NCBI RefSeq assembly: GCF_013410455.1
Contig: NZ_JACCFW010000001.1
Span: 1,256,929-1,320,928, forward strand
Source: Allobranchiibius huperziae
GTDB taxonomy: Bacteria; Actinomycetota; Actinomycetes; Actinomycetales; Dermatophilaceae
Reading direction: 5' to 3'
DNA: 64,000 bases
Position numbers and translations under genes: made by a program. Numbering within the stretch: position 1 is the first letter of the stretch; each line of letters starts with the position of its first letter. Below are positions 57,763 through 64,000 of the stretch, one piece after another. Below the pieces are notes generated by a model that was given only the letters and a program-made list of their open reading frames with translations, ran no database searches and was not told the origin of the DNA.

Positions 57763-58371
57763 TCAGCTGGTAGCGGGGTAGGCGTTCGCCTGCAGGAGGT
57801 GTGCCAGGTGGACGGCGTTGGCTGCGGCGATCTTGGTGGTGCTCGCGGTCTTCTCGGGGGTGGCGTCGAGGTCTTTGTAGTCGGTGGCGTGCATGGCTTC
57901 GCCGTTCCAGTAGCTCACTCCTTGCGCGGGGATGCTGAACCCGACGTCGTTGAGGCATTGGAAGACGATGGCGCTGATGTGGTGGGCGCCGTCCTCGTTG
58001 CCGACGACGGCCGCGACGGCCACCTTGCCGAACGTCAGGGGACGACCCTGCTCGTCGGTCTCGGACAGTTCTGCGTCCAGGCGTTCCAGGACGCGTTGGC
58101 AGATGCTGCTGGGCTGGCCCATCCAGGTGGGGGTGGCCAGGATCACGATGTCGGATGCGATCAGCTGGGCCCGGATCTGCGGCCACTGGTCGCCGTCACC
58201 CATGTCGGCCTCGACGCCGGCCTTGACGTCATGGTCGGCGACCCGAACGACGGTGGCCTCCACGTCGGGCATCTGCTCGATGAGCTGGCGGGCCAGCAGA
58301 TCACTGCTGGAATCGGACGAACTGTCGCGCAGGCTGCACACCAACGCCAGCACACGAAGGGACTGCGTCAT
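57763..58371 (-). CDS. NAD(P)H-dependent FMN reductase / flavodoxin-fold oxidoreductase
   Basis: A 202-residue flavodoxin-fold protein. VLALVCSLRDSSSDSSSDLLA is the flavin phosphate loop (shown in two parts: ALVCSLRDS, SSDLLA), and ATPTWMGQPSSICQRVLERLD the second FMN loop. The WrbA-like group is a good match. The ATG at 58371 follows GGGGAGAACGTG. It is divergent from a MarR gene with two palindromes between, and is the likely target of that MarR protein, together with the SnoaL gene downstream. Confidence 0.85.
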   Translation of the reverse strand: MTQSLRVLALVCSLRDSSSDSSSDLLARQLIEQMPDVEATVVRVADHDVKAGVEADMGDGDQWPQIRAQLIASDIVILATPTWMGQPSSICQRVLERLDAELSETDEQGRPLTFGKVAVAAVVGNEDGAHHISAIVFQCLNDVGFSIPAQGVSYWNGEAMHATDYKDLDATPEKTASTTKIAAANAVHLAHLLQANAYPATS

Positions 58372-58400
58372 CACGTTCTCCCCATCACTTGAAATCTGAC

Positions 58401-58428
58401 CTTGCATGCAAGATACTTGCACACAAGT
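58401..58428. promoter_or_regulatory. Two MarR-type operators between marR and the FMN reductase gene
   Basis: CTTGCATGCAAG (58401-58412) is a perfect 12-bp palindrome. ACTTGCACACAAGT (58415-58428) is a second with 5-bp arms around CACA; both share the CTTGC...CAAG pattern. The intergenic position between divergent genes is typical of MarR/OhrR-type autoregulation. Confidence 0.72.
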
Positions 58429-58455
58429 TTTCCTATCGCCGACAGACTGGATCAA

Positions 58456-58905
58456 ATGACCACGATCACCCCAGCCCCGGACCCTTCGTTGGAGTCGATG
58501 GTCTGCTTCGACCTGTACGCGGCTTCTCGTGCTGTGACCGCGGTGTACCGGCGGCTGCTGTCGCAGTTCCACCTGACATACCCGCAGTACCTAGTTCTAA
58601 TCGTTTTGTGGCGCACACCGCAGCCGACCATCGGGGAGTTGGCCGAGGCGGTGCGCTTGGACTACGGCACGCTGACCCCGCTGCTGCGGCGGATGGAACG
58701 AGCCGGTCTGGTGACGCGCTCTCGCCGTAGCCGGGACGAACGGGTCGTGACCGTCTCCGCCACCGAGGCCGGCGCGGCGCTGCAAGAGCAGGAGCCCCAC
58801 ATCAGGGCCGTCATCACCGAAGCCACCGGTCTGGCCCCCGAGGAAATGGCCGCACTACAGCAGACCCTGCGCACCATCGCCGCCACGAGCCGCAGGTTCC
58901 AGTGA
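58456..58905 (+). CDS. MarR family transcriptional regulator (OhrR-like)
   Basis: A 149-residue winged-helix regulator. FHLTYPQYLVLIVLW precedes the helix-turn-helix IGELAEAVRLDYGTLTPLLRR, and the wing is RSRRSRDERVVTVSAT. The N-terminal Cys in ESMVCFDLYAASRA matches the reactive Cys of OhrR, suggesting peroxide or electrophile sensing, which would suit its divergent FMN reductase partner. The ATG at 58456 is chosen because earlier starts would include the operators. It overlaps the next frame by 4 nt. Confidence 0.9.
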   Translation: MTTITPAPDPSLESMVCFDLYAASRAVTAVYRRLLSQFHLTYPQYLVLIVLWRTPQPTIGELAEAVRLDYGTLTPLLRRMERAGLVTRSRRSRDERVVTVSATEAGAALQEQEPHIRAVITEATGLAPEEMAALQQTLRTIAATSRRFQ

Positions 58906-59366
58906 CGTCGCCGCTGCGCAGATGTCAGGTCGGACTTACTTCCTGGAACGCGCCCATCAAGCGGCCGCTACCGCGTCATGGCTGGCAGACCGTGCCGATA
59001 GAGCGCCGGTGGGGCACACAGGTGGCTGCTGCCGCCGGGGGAGACCGGGCCGCGTTCGCGCAGATCTACGACATGACGACCGGCCTGGTCTATGCCCACC
59101 TGGTCGCTATGCATGGTGATCGCCTTGAGGACCGCTTGCAGGAGGCGTACTTGCAGTACTGGACGCAGCTACCCAGCCTGGTGCAGCAGCGATCGATGTC
59201 CAGCGTCGTCGCGTGGCTTGTACAGGCTGCCGAGAACATCGATCACGCCATTGCGCCCCCCACTGTGCTCACGAGGAAACCCGCGCTCAGGATCCTGCCC
59301 GAAATGACGGGCCAGCCGGCGGTGCCCGCGGCTGTGGTGCGGGCGACCCCGAAGACCGACGTATGA
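58902..59366 (+). pseudogene. Truncated ECF sigma factor (region 2 only)
   Basis: A 154-codon frame whose middle reads GGDRAAFAQIYDMTTGLVYA and then RLEDRLQEAYLQYW, a degraded sigma region 2 like SigK/SigL-type ECF factors. Region 4 is missing; the C-terminal half has no helix-turn-helix. It begins with a GTG that overlaps the marR stop, so it may still be translated. It could instead be a small protein recruited from a sigma factor. Confidence 0.6.
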
Positions 59367-59413
59367 CGGACCCGCTGAGACGCGTACACCGTGGTGTTCG
59401 GGGTGCGGCGTGA
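59363..59413 (+). CDS. 16-codon coupled open frame
   Basis: ATG at 59363 overlaps the stop of the ECF remnant (ATGA), and its stop overlaps the next GTG (GTGA). The product would be MTDPLRRVHRGVRGAA, basic and without known function. It may be a chance product of GC-rich sequence or a coupling device. Confidence 0.25.
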   Translation: MTDPLRRVHRGVRGAA

Positions 59414-59664
59414 CACCGCGCGTACCCATCGAGGGGCTCAGGGCTCTCCTGGAGAAGGCCGCCCGTCTTGATCGTGAACTCGGACCGGACAGTGACATCG
59501 AGTGGGCCGTGGTCGAGATGGTCACCCGCCCCGAGTCTGCGACCCCCACCAGGGGATCGGCTCACCCAGAAGGCACCGTCGGTGACACCACCGTTCTGAG
59601 ACCAGCTGCGACACGGAACGTACCGACCGCGGGTGACTCCCCACTTTTTGCAGGACGCCGCTGA
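59410..59664 (+). CDS. Hypothetical protein
   Basis: An 84-codon frame with GTG start overlapping the preceding mini-frame. The first 40 residues (LRALLEKAARLDRELGPDSD) look like an acidic amphipathic helix; the rest is Thr/Pro-rich. Its 3' end overlaps the MarR remnant on the other strand. No family recognised; it may be non-coding. Confidence 0.35.
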   Translation: MTPRVPIEGLRALLEKAARLDRELGPDSDIEWAVVEMVTRPESATPTRGSAHPEGTVGDTTVLRPAATRNVPTAGDSPLFAGRR

Positions 59665-59823
59665 CCGTGCCGCTGGACAGGCCGTTGGCCTCGACGAGCT
59701 GGGTCGGGGTCATGGGCCCGTGGACAGTCAGCAGGCTGAGGAACCGAGAGTCGCCGGCGCCGAGTCTGAGTCGCTGTGCGACTCCGCGCCTCGGTAGCGC
59801 ACAGGGGGTCGGCTCATCCAGAA
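59552..59823. repeat. 20-bp imperfect direct repeat (two copies) around a MarR fragment
   Basis: GGGGATCGGCTCACCCAGAA (59552-59571) and GGGGGTCGGCTCATCCAGAA (59804-59823) match at 18 of 20 bases. CCGAGTCTG precedes each at 59531 and 59760. The MarR remnant lies between them, so the segment may be the scar of a duplication or deletion. Confidence 0.6.
59640..59780 (-). pseudogene. Remnant of a MarR family regulator
   Basis: On the minus strand the frame reads RLGAGDSRFLSLLTVHGPMT, then PTQLVEANGLSSGTVSGVLQ, the helix-turn-helix of a MarR protein of the type that ends with DNA-recognition SSGTVTGVLDRLE. It lacks the N-terminal dimer helices and the wing. It lies directly upstream of the hydrolase gene but on the opposite strand, as a former divergent regulator would. 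Confidence 0.62.
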
Positions 59824-59832
59824 TCAGTGGGC

Positions 59833-60615
59833 ATGCGCGTAATTGAGGATGTCGTCGATGACATCCCCGTGGTGTTGTTGATTCCTGAGACCCTGTCCGC
59901 GGACCGGGAGCTCGTGCTGTGGCTCAGCCACCTTGGTGGGTCGGCCGAGAAGGAACGGCCCACGATGACTCGGCTGGCGGAGCGGGGGCACCCGGTTGTG
60001 AGCTTCGATCCGCCGGAGCACGGCCGACGCGCCACGGCGACGGACGCGCGGGTCTTCGCCGCCGAGGTGTTGGCGGCGTTCCGGTTGCGGATGTGGCCGC
60101 TGTTGGGCCGGACCACCCTGGAATCCATGCGCGTGCTGACGTGGGCACAGCACCGGCTCGACCGCGTAGGTCCAGTGCTCGCCGGTGGCGTCTCGATGGG
60201 CGGCGACGTGGCAATTGCACTTGCCGGAGTAGACAATCGGATCCGCCGAGTCGCGGCCGTCGGGTCCACCCCGAGTTGGGAGCGACCCGGCATGCGCAGC
60301 CTTACCGATCCAGCCGACCTTCTTGACCAGGGCGAAGCTGATCCCTATTCCGCGTGGTTCGCCGCACAACTCGATCCAGTCCGGCACCTCGACCATTATC
60401 TGCGGGACGTCGGCATCGCCTTTGAGCTCGGCGGCGAGGACCATCACATCCCAGCGGGTAACGCGCAGGACTTCCGACGGGCACTCGTCGATCGTGATCC
60501 GGCCGCTGGTGATCGCGTTCGGATTACCGTCCGTGACGGTTTGGATCACTTCGGTGTCACCACCGACCAGGACGCCTTGGAAGCAGCGGCCGAATGGTTG
60601 ATGACGCCCGCCTGA
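59833..60615 (+). CDS. Alpha/beta hydrolase (prolyl oligopeptidase/esterase-like)
   Basis: A 260-residue hydrolase. WLSHLGG is the oxyanion region, FDPPEHGRR the segment after strand 4, and GGVSMGGDVAIAL the nucleophile elbow with Ser. The Asp and His are probably in the C-terminal GLDHFGVT. It appears intact. The ATG at 59833 is chosen as the start of the conserved part. It may once have been regulated by the adjacent MarR remnant. Confidence 0.82.
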   Translation: MRVIEDVVDDIPVVLLIPETLSADRELVLWLSHLGGSAEKERPTMTRLAERGHPVVSFDPPEHGRRATATDARVFAAEVLAAFRLRMWPLLGRTTLESMRVLTWAQHRLDRVGPVLAGGVSMGGDVAIALAGVDNRIRRVAAVGSTPSWERPGMRSLTDPADLLDQGEADPYSAWFAAQLDPVRHLDHYLRDVGIAFELGGEDHHIPAGNAQDFRRALVDRDPAAGDRVRITVRDGLDHFGVTTDQDALEAAAEWLMTPA

Positions 60616-61125
60616 CTCGGTCGCACCGTGAGAGGCCCCCGAGCGGCAACGGTGGTGCGGTCCGGACGTCCTGGCCGGTCGGGTCGGGCAGCGGAGCATG
60701 CCTGGACATGTCGGCGTCAGGTCGAGGCGGTCGAGGTGACGAGCAGTAGCCGCTTCAGCGGACCCCTGACCAGCACGTGAGGATCGCGCTTGGCGAGAAC
60801 GGCAAGGCGCCGGCGCGGCAAGGATGACCCAGGTAAATCAACCGACGTACGGTAAGGCCGGCCCTGCACGCCAGCGCTGCGGCGTGGGCGCATGGCGACC
60901 CGAGCGCATGACACTCTCGCGTGGTCTTTGCTGTGGCGTGCGGCAGCTCCGTCTCGTACCAGACCAGAAAAACACTTGGTGTCAATTTGCCAACCTGGCA
61001 AGTGCAAGTGGTCCAAGAGTGGGGAGCAGGTACTTGCGTAACCAGATGCGGTGAGCGCGGCGGGTTGAGTCTTGCAGCGGTCCGCTCCTAGTTCGGCGCA
61101 TTCGTAGCCAAGTCGCAGCGAACCG
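60616..61125. other. No recognisable gene
   Basis: A 510-bp stretch without a credible gene. Short frames on the minus strand (60717-61016) match no family. TTGCCA-acc-TGGCAA at 60987-61001 is a small palindrome, and CAAGTG occurs repeatedly around 61000. Confidence 0.55.
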
Positions 61126-61165
61126 AAAGGCCCCTGATCTGCGCAGACGCAGGTCAGGGGCCTTT
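61126..61165. terminator. Terminator-like hairpin, near-copy of the tRNA-Asn terminator
   Basis: An 18-bp stem, AAAGGCCCCTGATCTGCG with CGCAGGTCAGGGGCCTTT, one wobble pair, loop CAGA. It matches the hairpin after tRNA-Asn at almost every stem position, although no gene lies directly upstream of it. Confidence 0.78.
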
Positions 61166-61243
61166 CAATGCCCGGTGCACGGGTCGGACCCTGAGGTCAG
61201 CCCGAGCACGGCGATCGCCGGCGGTGATCTGGGCCGGTGTTCG

Positions 61244-62485
61244 TCAGTTGGCAGGGCCCGCGCTCAGGACGACGGTGGCGGACTGTGATTGTCCTTCTTG
61301 GTCGGTCCAGGTGATCTTGACGTGTTGGCCAGGTCGATAGGTCGCCAGGATGGATTGCAGGCTGGTGGGGTCGGTGACCTGGTGGGCGCCGATGGCGGTG
61401 ATGACGTCGCCGGCACTGAGACCGACGTGAGCGGCGCCGGTGTTGGTGAGTACCTGCTCGACTATGGCCCCGGTCGTCGAGTAGGTGGGATCGCTGGACA
61501 GCGAGATTCCAAGAAATGCCGGATAGCCCTGATGCACGGTGCTGCTCGTGGTTCCGCTCTCGATCTGAGCCGCAATGCGCAACGCAGATCCGATAGGGAT
61601 GGCGTAGCCCTTGGTCGTGCTCTCGACAGTGGTGACCTGGACCGCCGTGTCGATCCCGATGACCCGCCCGGCGGCGTCGTAGAGCGGGCCCCCGGAGTCG
61701 CCGGCCTGGATGTCGGCGTTGATCTGGATGAGCCCGTGCAGCGTCTCTGCGCTCGACCCGTCCTCATCGGACGCGGTGATGGTCGCGTTCGTGGTCGTCA
61801 CCTGACCGGTGGAGGCGCTGGGTGTGCCACCGGCGCCGCCGGCATTCCCGACTCCGACCACCTGTTCCGAGGTGCCGACCGTGGCCGAACTGGTCTTCAC
61901 CGTCTTGAGGCCGGCTGCGCCCTGCAGCTGCAGGACAGCCACGTCCTGGGTGGGATCGGTCCCGACGACCTTGGCGGTGTAGCTGGCCCCGGTGCTGACC
62001 ACGGTCACCTTGATGCTGGTCGCTCCGTCGACGACGTGATTGTTGGTCAGCACCTCCCCGGTCGAGGTCAGCACCATTCCAGTGCCTGCGGCGGACGCGT
62101 CCTGATAGCCCAGCACCGTGTCGATGTCGACGACACCCACCTCTTCGGCAGCCGTGGCCCGCGGAAGCGTTGAGGAAGCAGCGGTGGCGCTGGGGCCATT
62201 GAGCTGACCGCGCGGTCCAGGTGCGGACCCGGAGCCACCTGACGGGGCGCCACCGGACCCTGCACCGCTCGAGACCTGGGGAACTACTGCCGACGGTGCC
62301 GTCGGGCTGTGTTCAGCCCATACGGCGCCGCCGGCACCGATGGCGATCGCCGCCGCGATCCCCGCCGCAGCCAGTCCTCGCCCCCTGCGGTGCCCCGCGT
62401 GTCTGCGATCGTGCCGGGTCTGGACCAGTGCGGAATCGCTGAAGTGCGCCCGGTAGGGACCGTCATCATGCGGGAACTGGGTCAT
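61244..62485 (-). CDS. HtrA-like serine protease with PDZ domain (trypsin family S1C)
   Basis: A 413-residue membrane-anchored protease. A single hydrophobic segment near residues 38-58 anchors it, followed by a Ser/Gly/Pro linker. The catalytic triad is visible: His in LTNNHVVDGA, Asp in PTQDVAVLQL and Ser in IQAGDSGGPLYD. A PDZ domain with VGLSAGDVITAIGAHQV closes it. It probably degrades misfolded exported proteins. AGGAGG precedes the ATG by 6 nt. Confidence 0.92.
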   Translation of the reverse strand: MTQFPHDDGPYRAHFSDSALVQTRHDRRHAGHRRGRGLAAAGIAAAIAIGAGGAVWAEHSPTAPSAVVPQVSSGAGSGGAPSGGSGSAPGPRGQLNGPSATAASSTLPRATAAEEVGVVDIDTVLGYQDASAAGTGMVLTSTGEVLTNNHVVDGATSIKVTVVSTGASYTAKVVGTDPTQDVAVLQLQGAAGLKTVKTSSATVGTSEQVVGVGNAGGAGGTPSASTGQVTTTNATITASDEDGSSAETLHGLIQINADIQAGDSGGPLYDAAGRVIGIDTAVQVTTVESTTKGYAIPIGSALRIAAQIESGTTSSTVHQGYPAFLGISLSSDPTYSTTGAIVEQVLTNTGAAHVGLSAGDVITAIGAHQVTDPTSLQSILATYRPGQHVKITWTDQEGQSQSATVVLSAGPAN

Positions 62486-62777
62486 TGCGGCCTCCTGCGG
62501 CTGCTAGGCAGTGTCTCGACCCGCCGAGAGAGCGTCCGTGACAACATCCAGTAAGAGTCATCGACCCACTCATGGCATGTGGAAAGTGAGTGCGTCCGCT
62601 GTGAGGGCTGCCGCTCGGCAAGTACGCCGATCGGCCTACCCGAGACCATGACACTCCTGAGTGGTGCCTCGTCGTGCGGAAGCTGAGATTCGTGGCGATT
62701 CAGAACGACCGCAGGAGTCGATCTGTCAGTTGAAACGATGTCGGGACGCCTCGGAAAGGGGGAGCGCCGGCCGTACG

Positions 62778-63416
62778 TCAGTCGGTCGCGGGGGTGTTCG
62801 GCGGCGCTGGGAGTCCGGCGCTGAACTGGTCGAAGGCTTCCTCGATGAGTTGGCGCAGGCCGAGCGTGGAGGTCGTCGCAGCCGCCCATATCTGCATGGC
62901 GGACTTGACGGCGGCGATGGCGGCGGCGGCGGCGAGCCACGGGTACAGGTCCGTGGTGACGCTGGTGCCGGTGCGTGTCGCGATCGCGTCCCGCAGGGAT
63001 TCCTCGAGCTCATCGAACCGGGCCGTCTCGAATGGCCGCAACGAGGGGTACTGCAGGCTGAGGTCCATCTTGCGCAGGCTGAGCTCGAGCTCTTCGGGGC
63101 TGTGACCCACGACGAAATCGCTCAGCAGGGCGCGCAAGGAGAGCAACGGGTGCTCACCCGCGGGCCGTTCCTCGAACTCGCCCAGCAGTGTCTTCGACGG
63201 CTGGGTGCCCGCGGCCACGATGGCCTCCTCCTTGCAGAGGAAGTAGTTGGAGACCGTACGGGGCGAGACGAACGCGACTTTCGCGATCTCCTCGATGGTG
63301 ACGTTCTCCAAGCCCTTCTCCAGCGTCAGGTCGAGTGCAGCGTCTGCGATCGACTCGCGAGTTTGCTGTTTCTTTAACTCGCGCAGACCAGGAGTTTCCG
63401 TACCCATGACGGTCAC
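62778..63416 (-). CDS. TetR family transcriptional regulator
   Basis: A 212-residue regulator. The DNA-binding domain contains VTIEEIAKVAFVSPRTVSNYF (shown in two parts: VTIEEIAKVA, VSPRTVSNYF) and CKEEAIVAAG follows. The C-terminal domain is TetR_C_7-like and not assignable to a ligand. AGGAT lies 6 nt before the GTG at 63416; an ATG at 63407 is possible. It is upstream of the HtrA-like gene on the same strand, 292 bp away, and divergent from the pilin gene. Confidence 0.87.
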   Translation of the reverse strand: MTVMGTETPGLRELKKQQTRESIADAALDLTLEKGLENVTIEEIAKVAFVSPRTVSNYFLCKEEAIVAAGTQPSKTLLGEFEERPAGEHPLLSLRALLSDFVVGHSPEELELSLRKMDLSLQYPSLRPFETARFDELEESLRDAIATRTGTSVTTDLYPWLAAAAAIAAVKSAMQIWAAATTSTLGLRQLIEEAFDQFSAGLPAPPNTPATD

Positions 63417-63844
63417 TATAGATCCTCTCGAGCGTAGTGTGCAGATATTGCAACGTTACGCGTCGCGCATCATTGCGCCTAGGAGGATCGCCGCTGTCAT
63501 CTCAGATGTCGCAGATCGATACCAGGAGTTCCTGCTCGTCCTGGTAGCGACCGCCCCGCTCATCGCGCGATGCGATCGGCCATGCGTCGAGCGGGGACAT
63601 GGAGTCGAATCAATCTGTTAGAGAACATGATTCGGTCCCGCGCGCCGTGATCTTCCGCAGTCAGCCGGCCCGTCTCGGGAGACGCTGAGCCGTCGTCTGT
63701 GCAGTCGGAGCAAAGATGCCTAGAACTAAACCTTGCGCAGACAGCAAACTTATGGAACGCTCACCGCCGACGCAGATTCGCCAGAGTCGGCGCCTACTCA
63801 CGAAAGATCCGGCGACGACCGGTTCACAACCTAGGAGATCCGAA
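63417..63844. other. Intergenic region upstream of the pilin gene
   Basis: A 428-bp gap without a credible gene; short frames on both strands lack family matches. It should hold the divergent promoters of the TetR and pilin genes. An AGGAGA ribosome-binding site sits 8 nt before the pilin ATG. Confidence 0.6.
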
Positions 63845-64000
63845 ATGAACGCTGCTGCCGCGTACTTCTTCACCACCCTGGTCGGTCTTCAGGACCGCCT
63901 GCAGACCCGCAAGGAGCGCGGCGCGACGGCCGTGGAGTACGGCCTGCTGGTCGGCCTCATCGCGGTCGCCATCATCGCGTCCATCGGTCTCCTCAGCACC
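63845..64000 (+). CDS. Flp family type IVb pilin (partial, runs off the window)
   Basis: The visible 52 residues have a basic leader, RLQTRKERG, then ATAVEYGLLVGLIAVAIIAS. The cut after Gly and the following E-Y pair are the mark of Flp pilins processed by a prepilin peptidase. AGGAGA lies 8 nt before the ATG. Flp genes normally open a Tad pilus locus, so assembly genes are expected beyond the window. Confidence 0.9.
   Translation, partial: MNAAAAYFFTTLVGLQDRLQTRKERGATAVEYGLLVGLIAVAIIASIGLLST

Larger units (their letters stand above)
54553..61165. other. Putative tRNA-Asn-associated genomic island (degraded)
   Basis: From the tRNA-Asn gene to a second copy of its terminator hairpin the gene content changes to fragments and small accessory genes. 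It holds at least four remnants (subtilase, SigB-type sigma, ECF sigma, MarR) among five apparently intact genes, and several long stretches without genes. Housekeeping genes resume neither inside nor directly after. No integrase gene and no direct repeat of the tRNA 3' end were seen, so the boundaries are inferred from the paired terminators and gene decay. Confidence 0.55.

Noticed and set aside
54553-61165. Attachment-site duplication of the tRNA-Asn 3' end
   Set aside because: I looked for the T-arm and acceptor sequence at the far end of the island and found no copy.

Overview
The window is chromosomal DNA from a high-GC Gram-positive actinobacterium, most likely a member of the order Micrococcales. 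The evidence is the very high GC content, frequent GTG starts, 4-nt ATGA/GTGA gene overlaps, and actinobacterial gene orders: lepA-trmB-hemW, hrcA-dnaJ-rsmE-phoH-ybeY-corC-era, recO-uppS-(zur), dusB..dgt-dnaG, and leuA behind a leucine-rich leader peptide. Genus cannot be fixed from sequence reading alone.

Region by region. 1-3.6 kb is accessory: the tail of an aromatic amino acid ammonia-lyase, an amidohydrolase, an MFS exporter and a secreted protein. 3.8-8.2 kb is lepA, trmB, a DUF4442 thioesterase-like gene and hemW. 8.2-13.4 kb reads leftward and is the de novo NAD block (DUF3097, NrtR-type regulator, nadA, nadB, nadC). 13.5-21.1 kb reads rightward: hrcA with a clear CIRCE operator, dnaJ, then an rRNA/RNA-maintenance operon ending in era and a methyltransferase. 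21-28 kb is accessory again: a divergent SDR/TetR pair with a double operator, a beta-propeller lipoprotein, an epoxide-hydrolase-like enzyme, a 13E12-type HNH protein and a lipoprotein sulfatase. 28.3-37.6 kb has leuA with its attenuator, a class III aminotransferase, a P450, alkB, a CoA-transferase/acyl-CoA dehydrogenase pair (probably glutarate use) and an FAD amine-oxidase-like enzyme. 37.6-54.6 kb is mostly housekeeping: recO, uppS, zur, an ABC exporter with a DesKR-like two-component system, an LLM monooxygenase with its FMN reductase, dusB, a sulfurtransferase, dgt, dnaG and tRNA-Asn.

From the tRNA-Asn gene (54553) to a second, near-identical terminator hairpin (about 61165) lies a decayed island. 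It holds remnants of a subtilase, a SigB-type sigma factor, an ECF sigma factor and a MarR regulator, mixed with apparently intact SDR, SnoaL, NAD(P)H-FMN reductase, MarR and hydrolase genes. Beyond it come an HtrA-like protease, a TetR regulator and the start of a Flp pilin gene, probably the first gene of a Tad pilus locus.

The least explained signals are non-coding. Two families of short dispersed palindromes (called A and B here) each occur at two widely separated places and lie together at 44.2 kb. One copy of A supplies the last codons and the stop of a gene. A separate 60-bp compound palindrome lies between dusB and a sulfurtransferase gene. No CRISPR array, complete insertion sequence or recognisable intact defence system was found.
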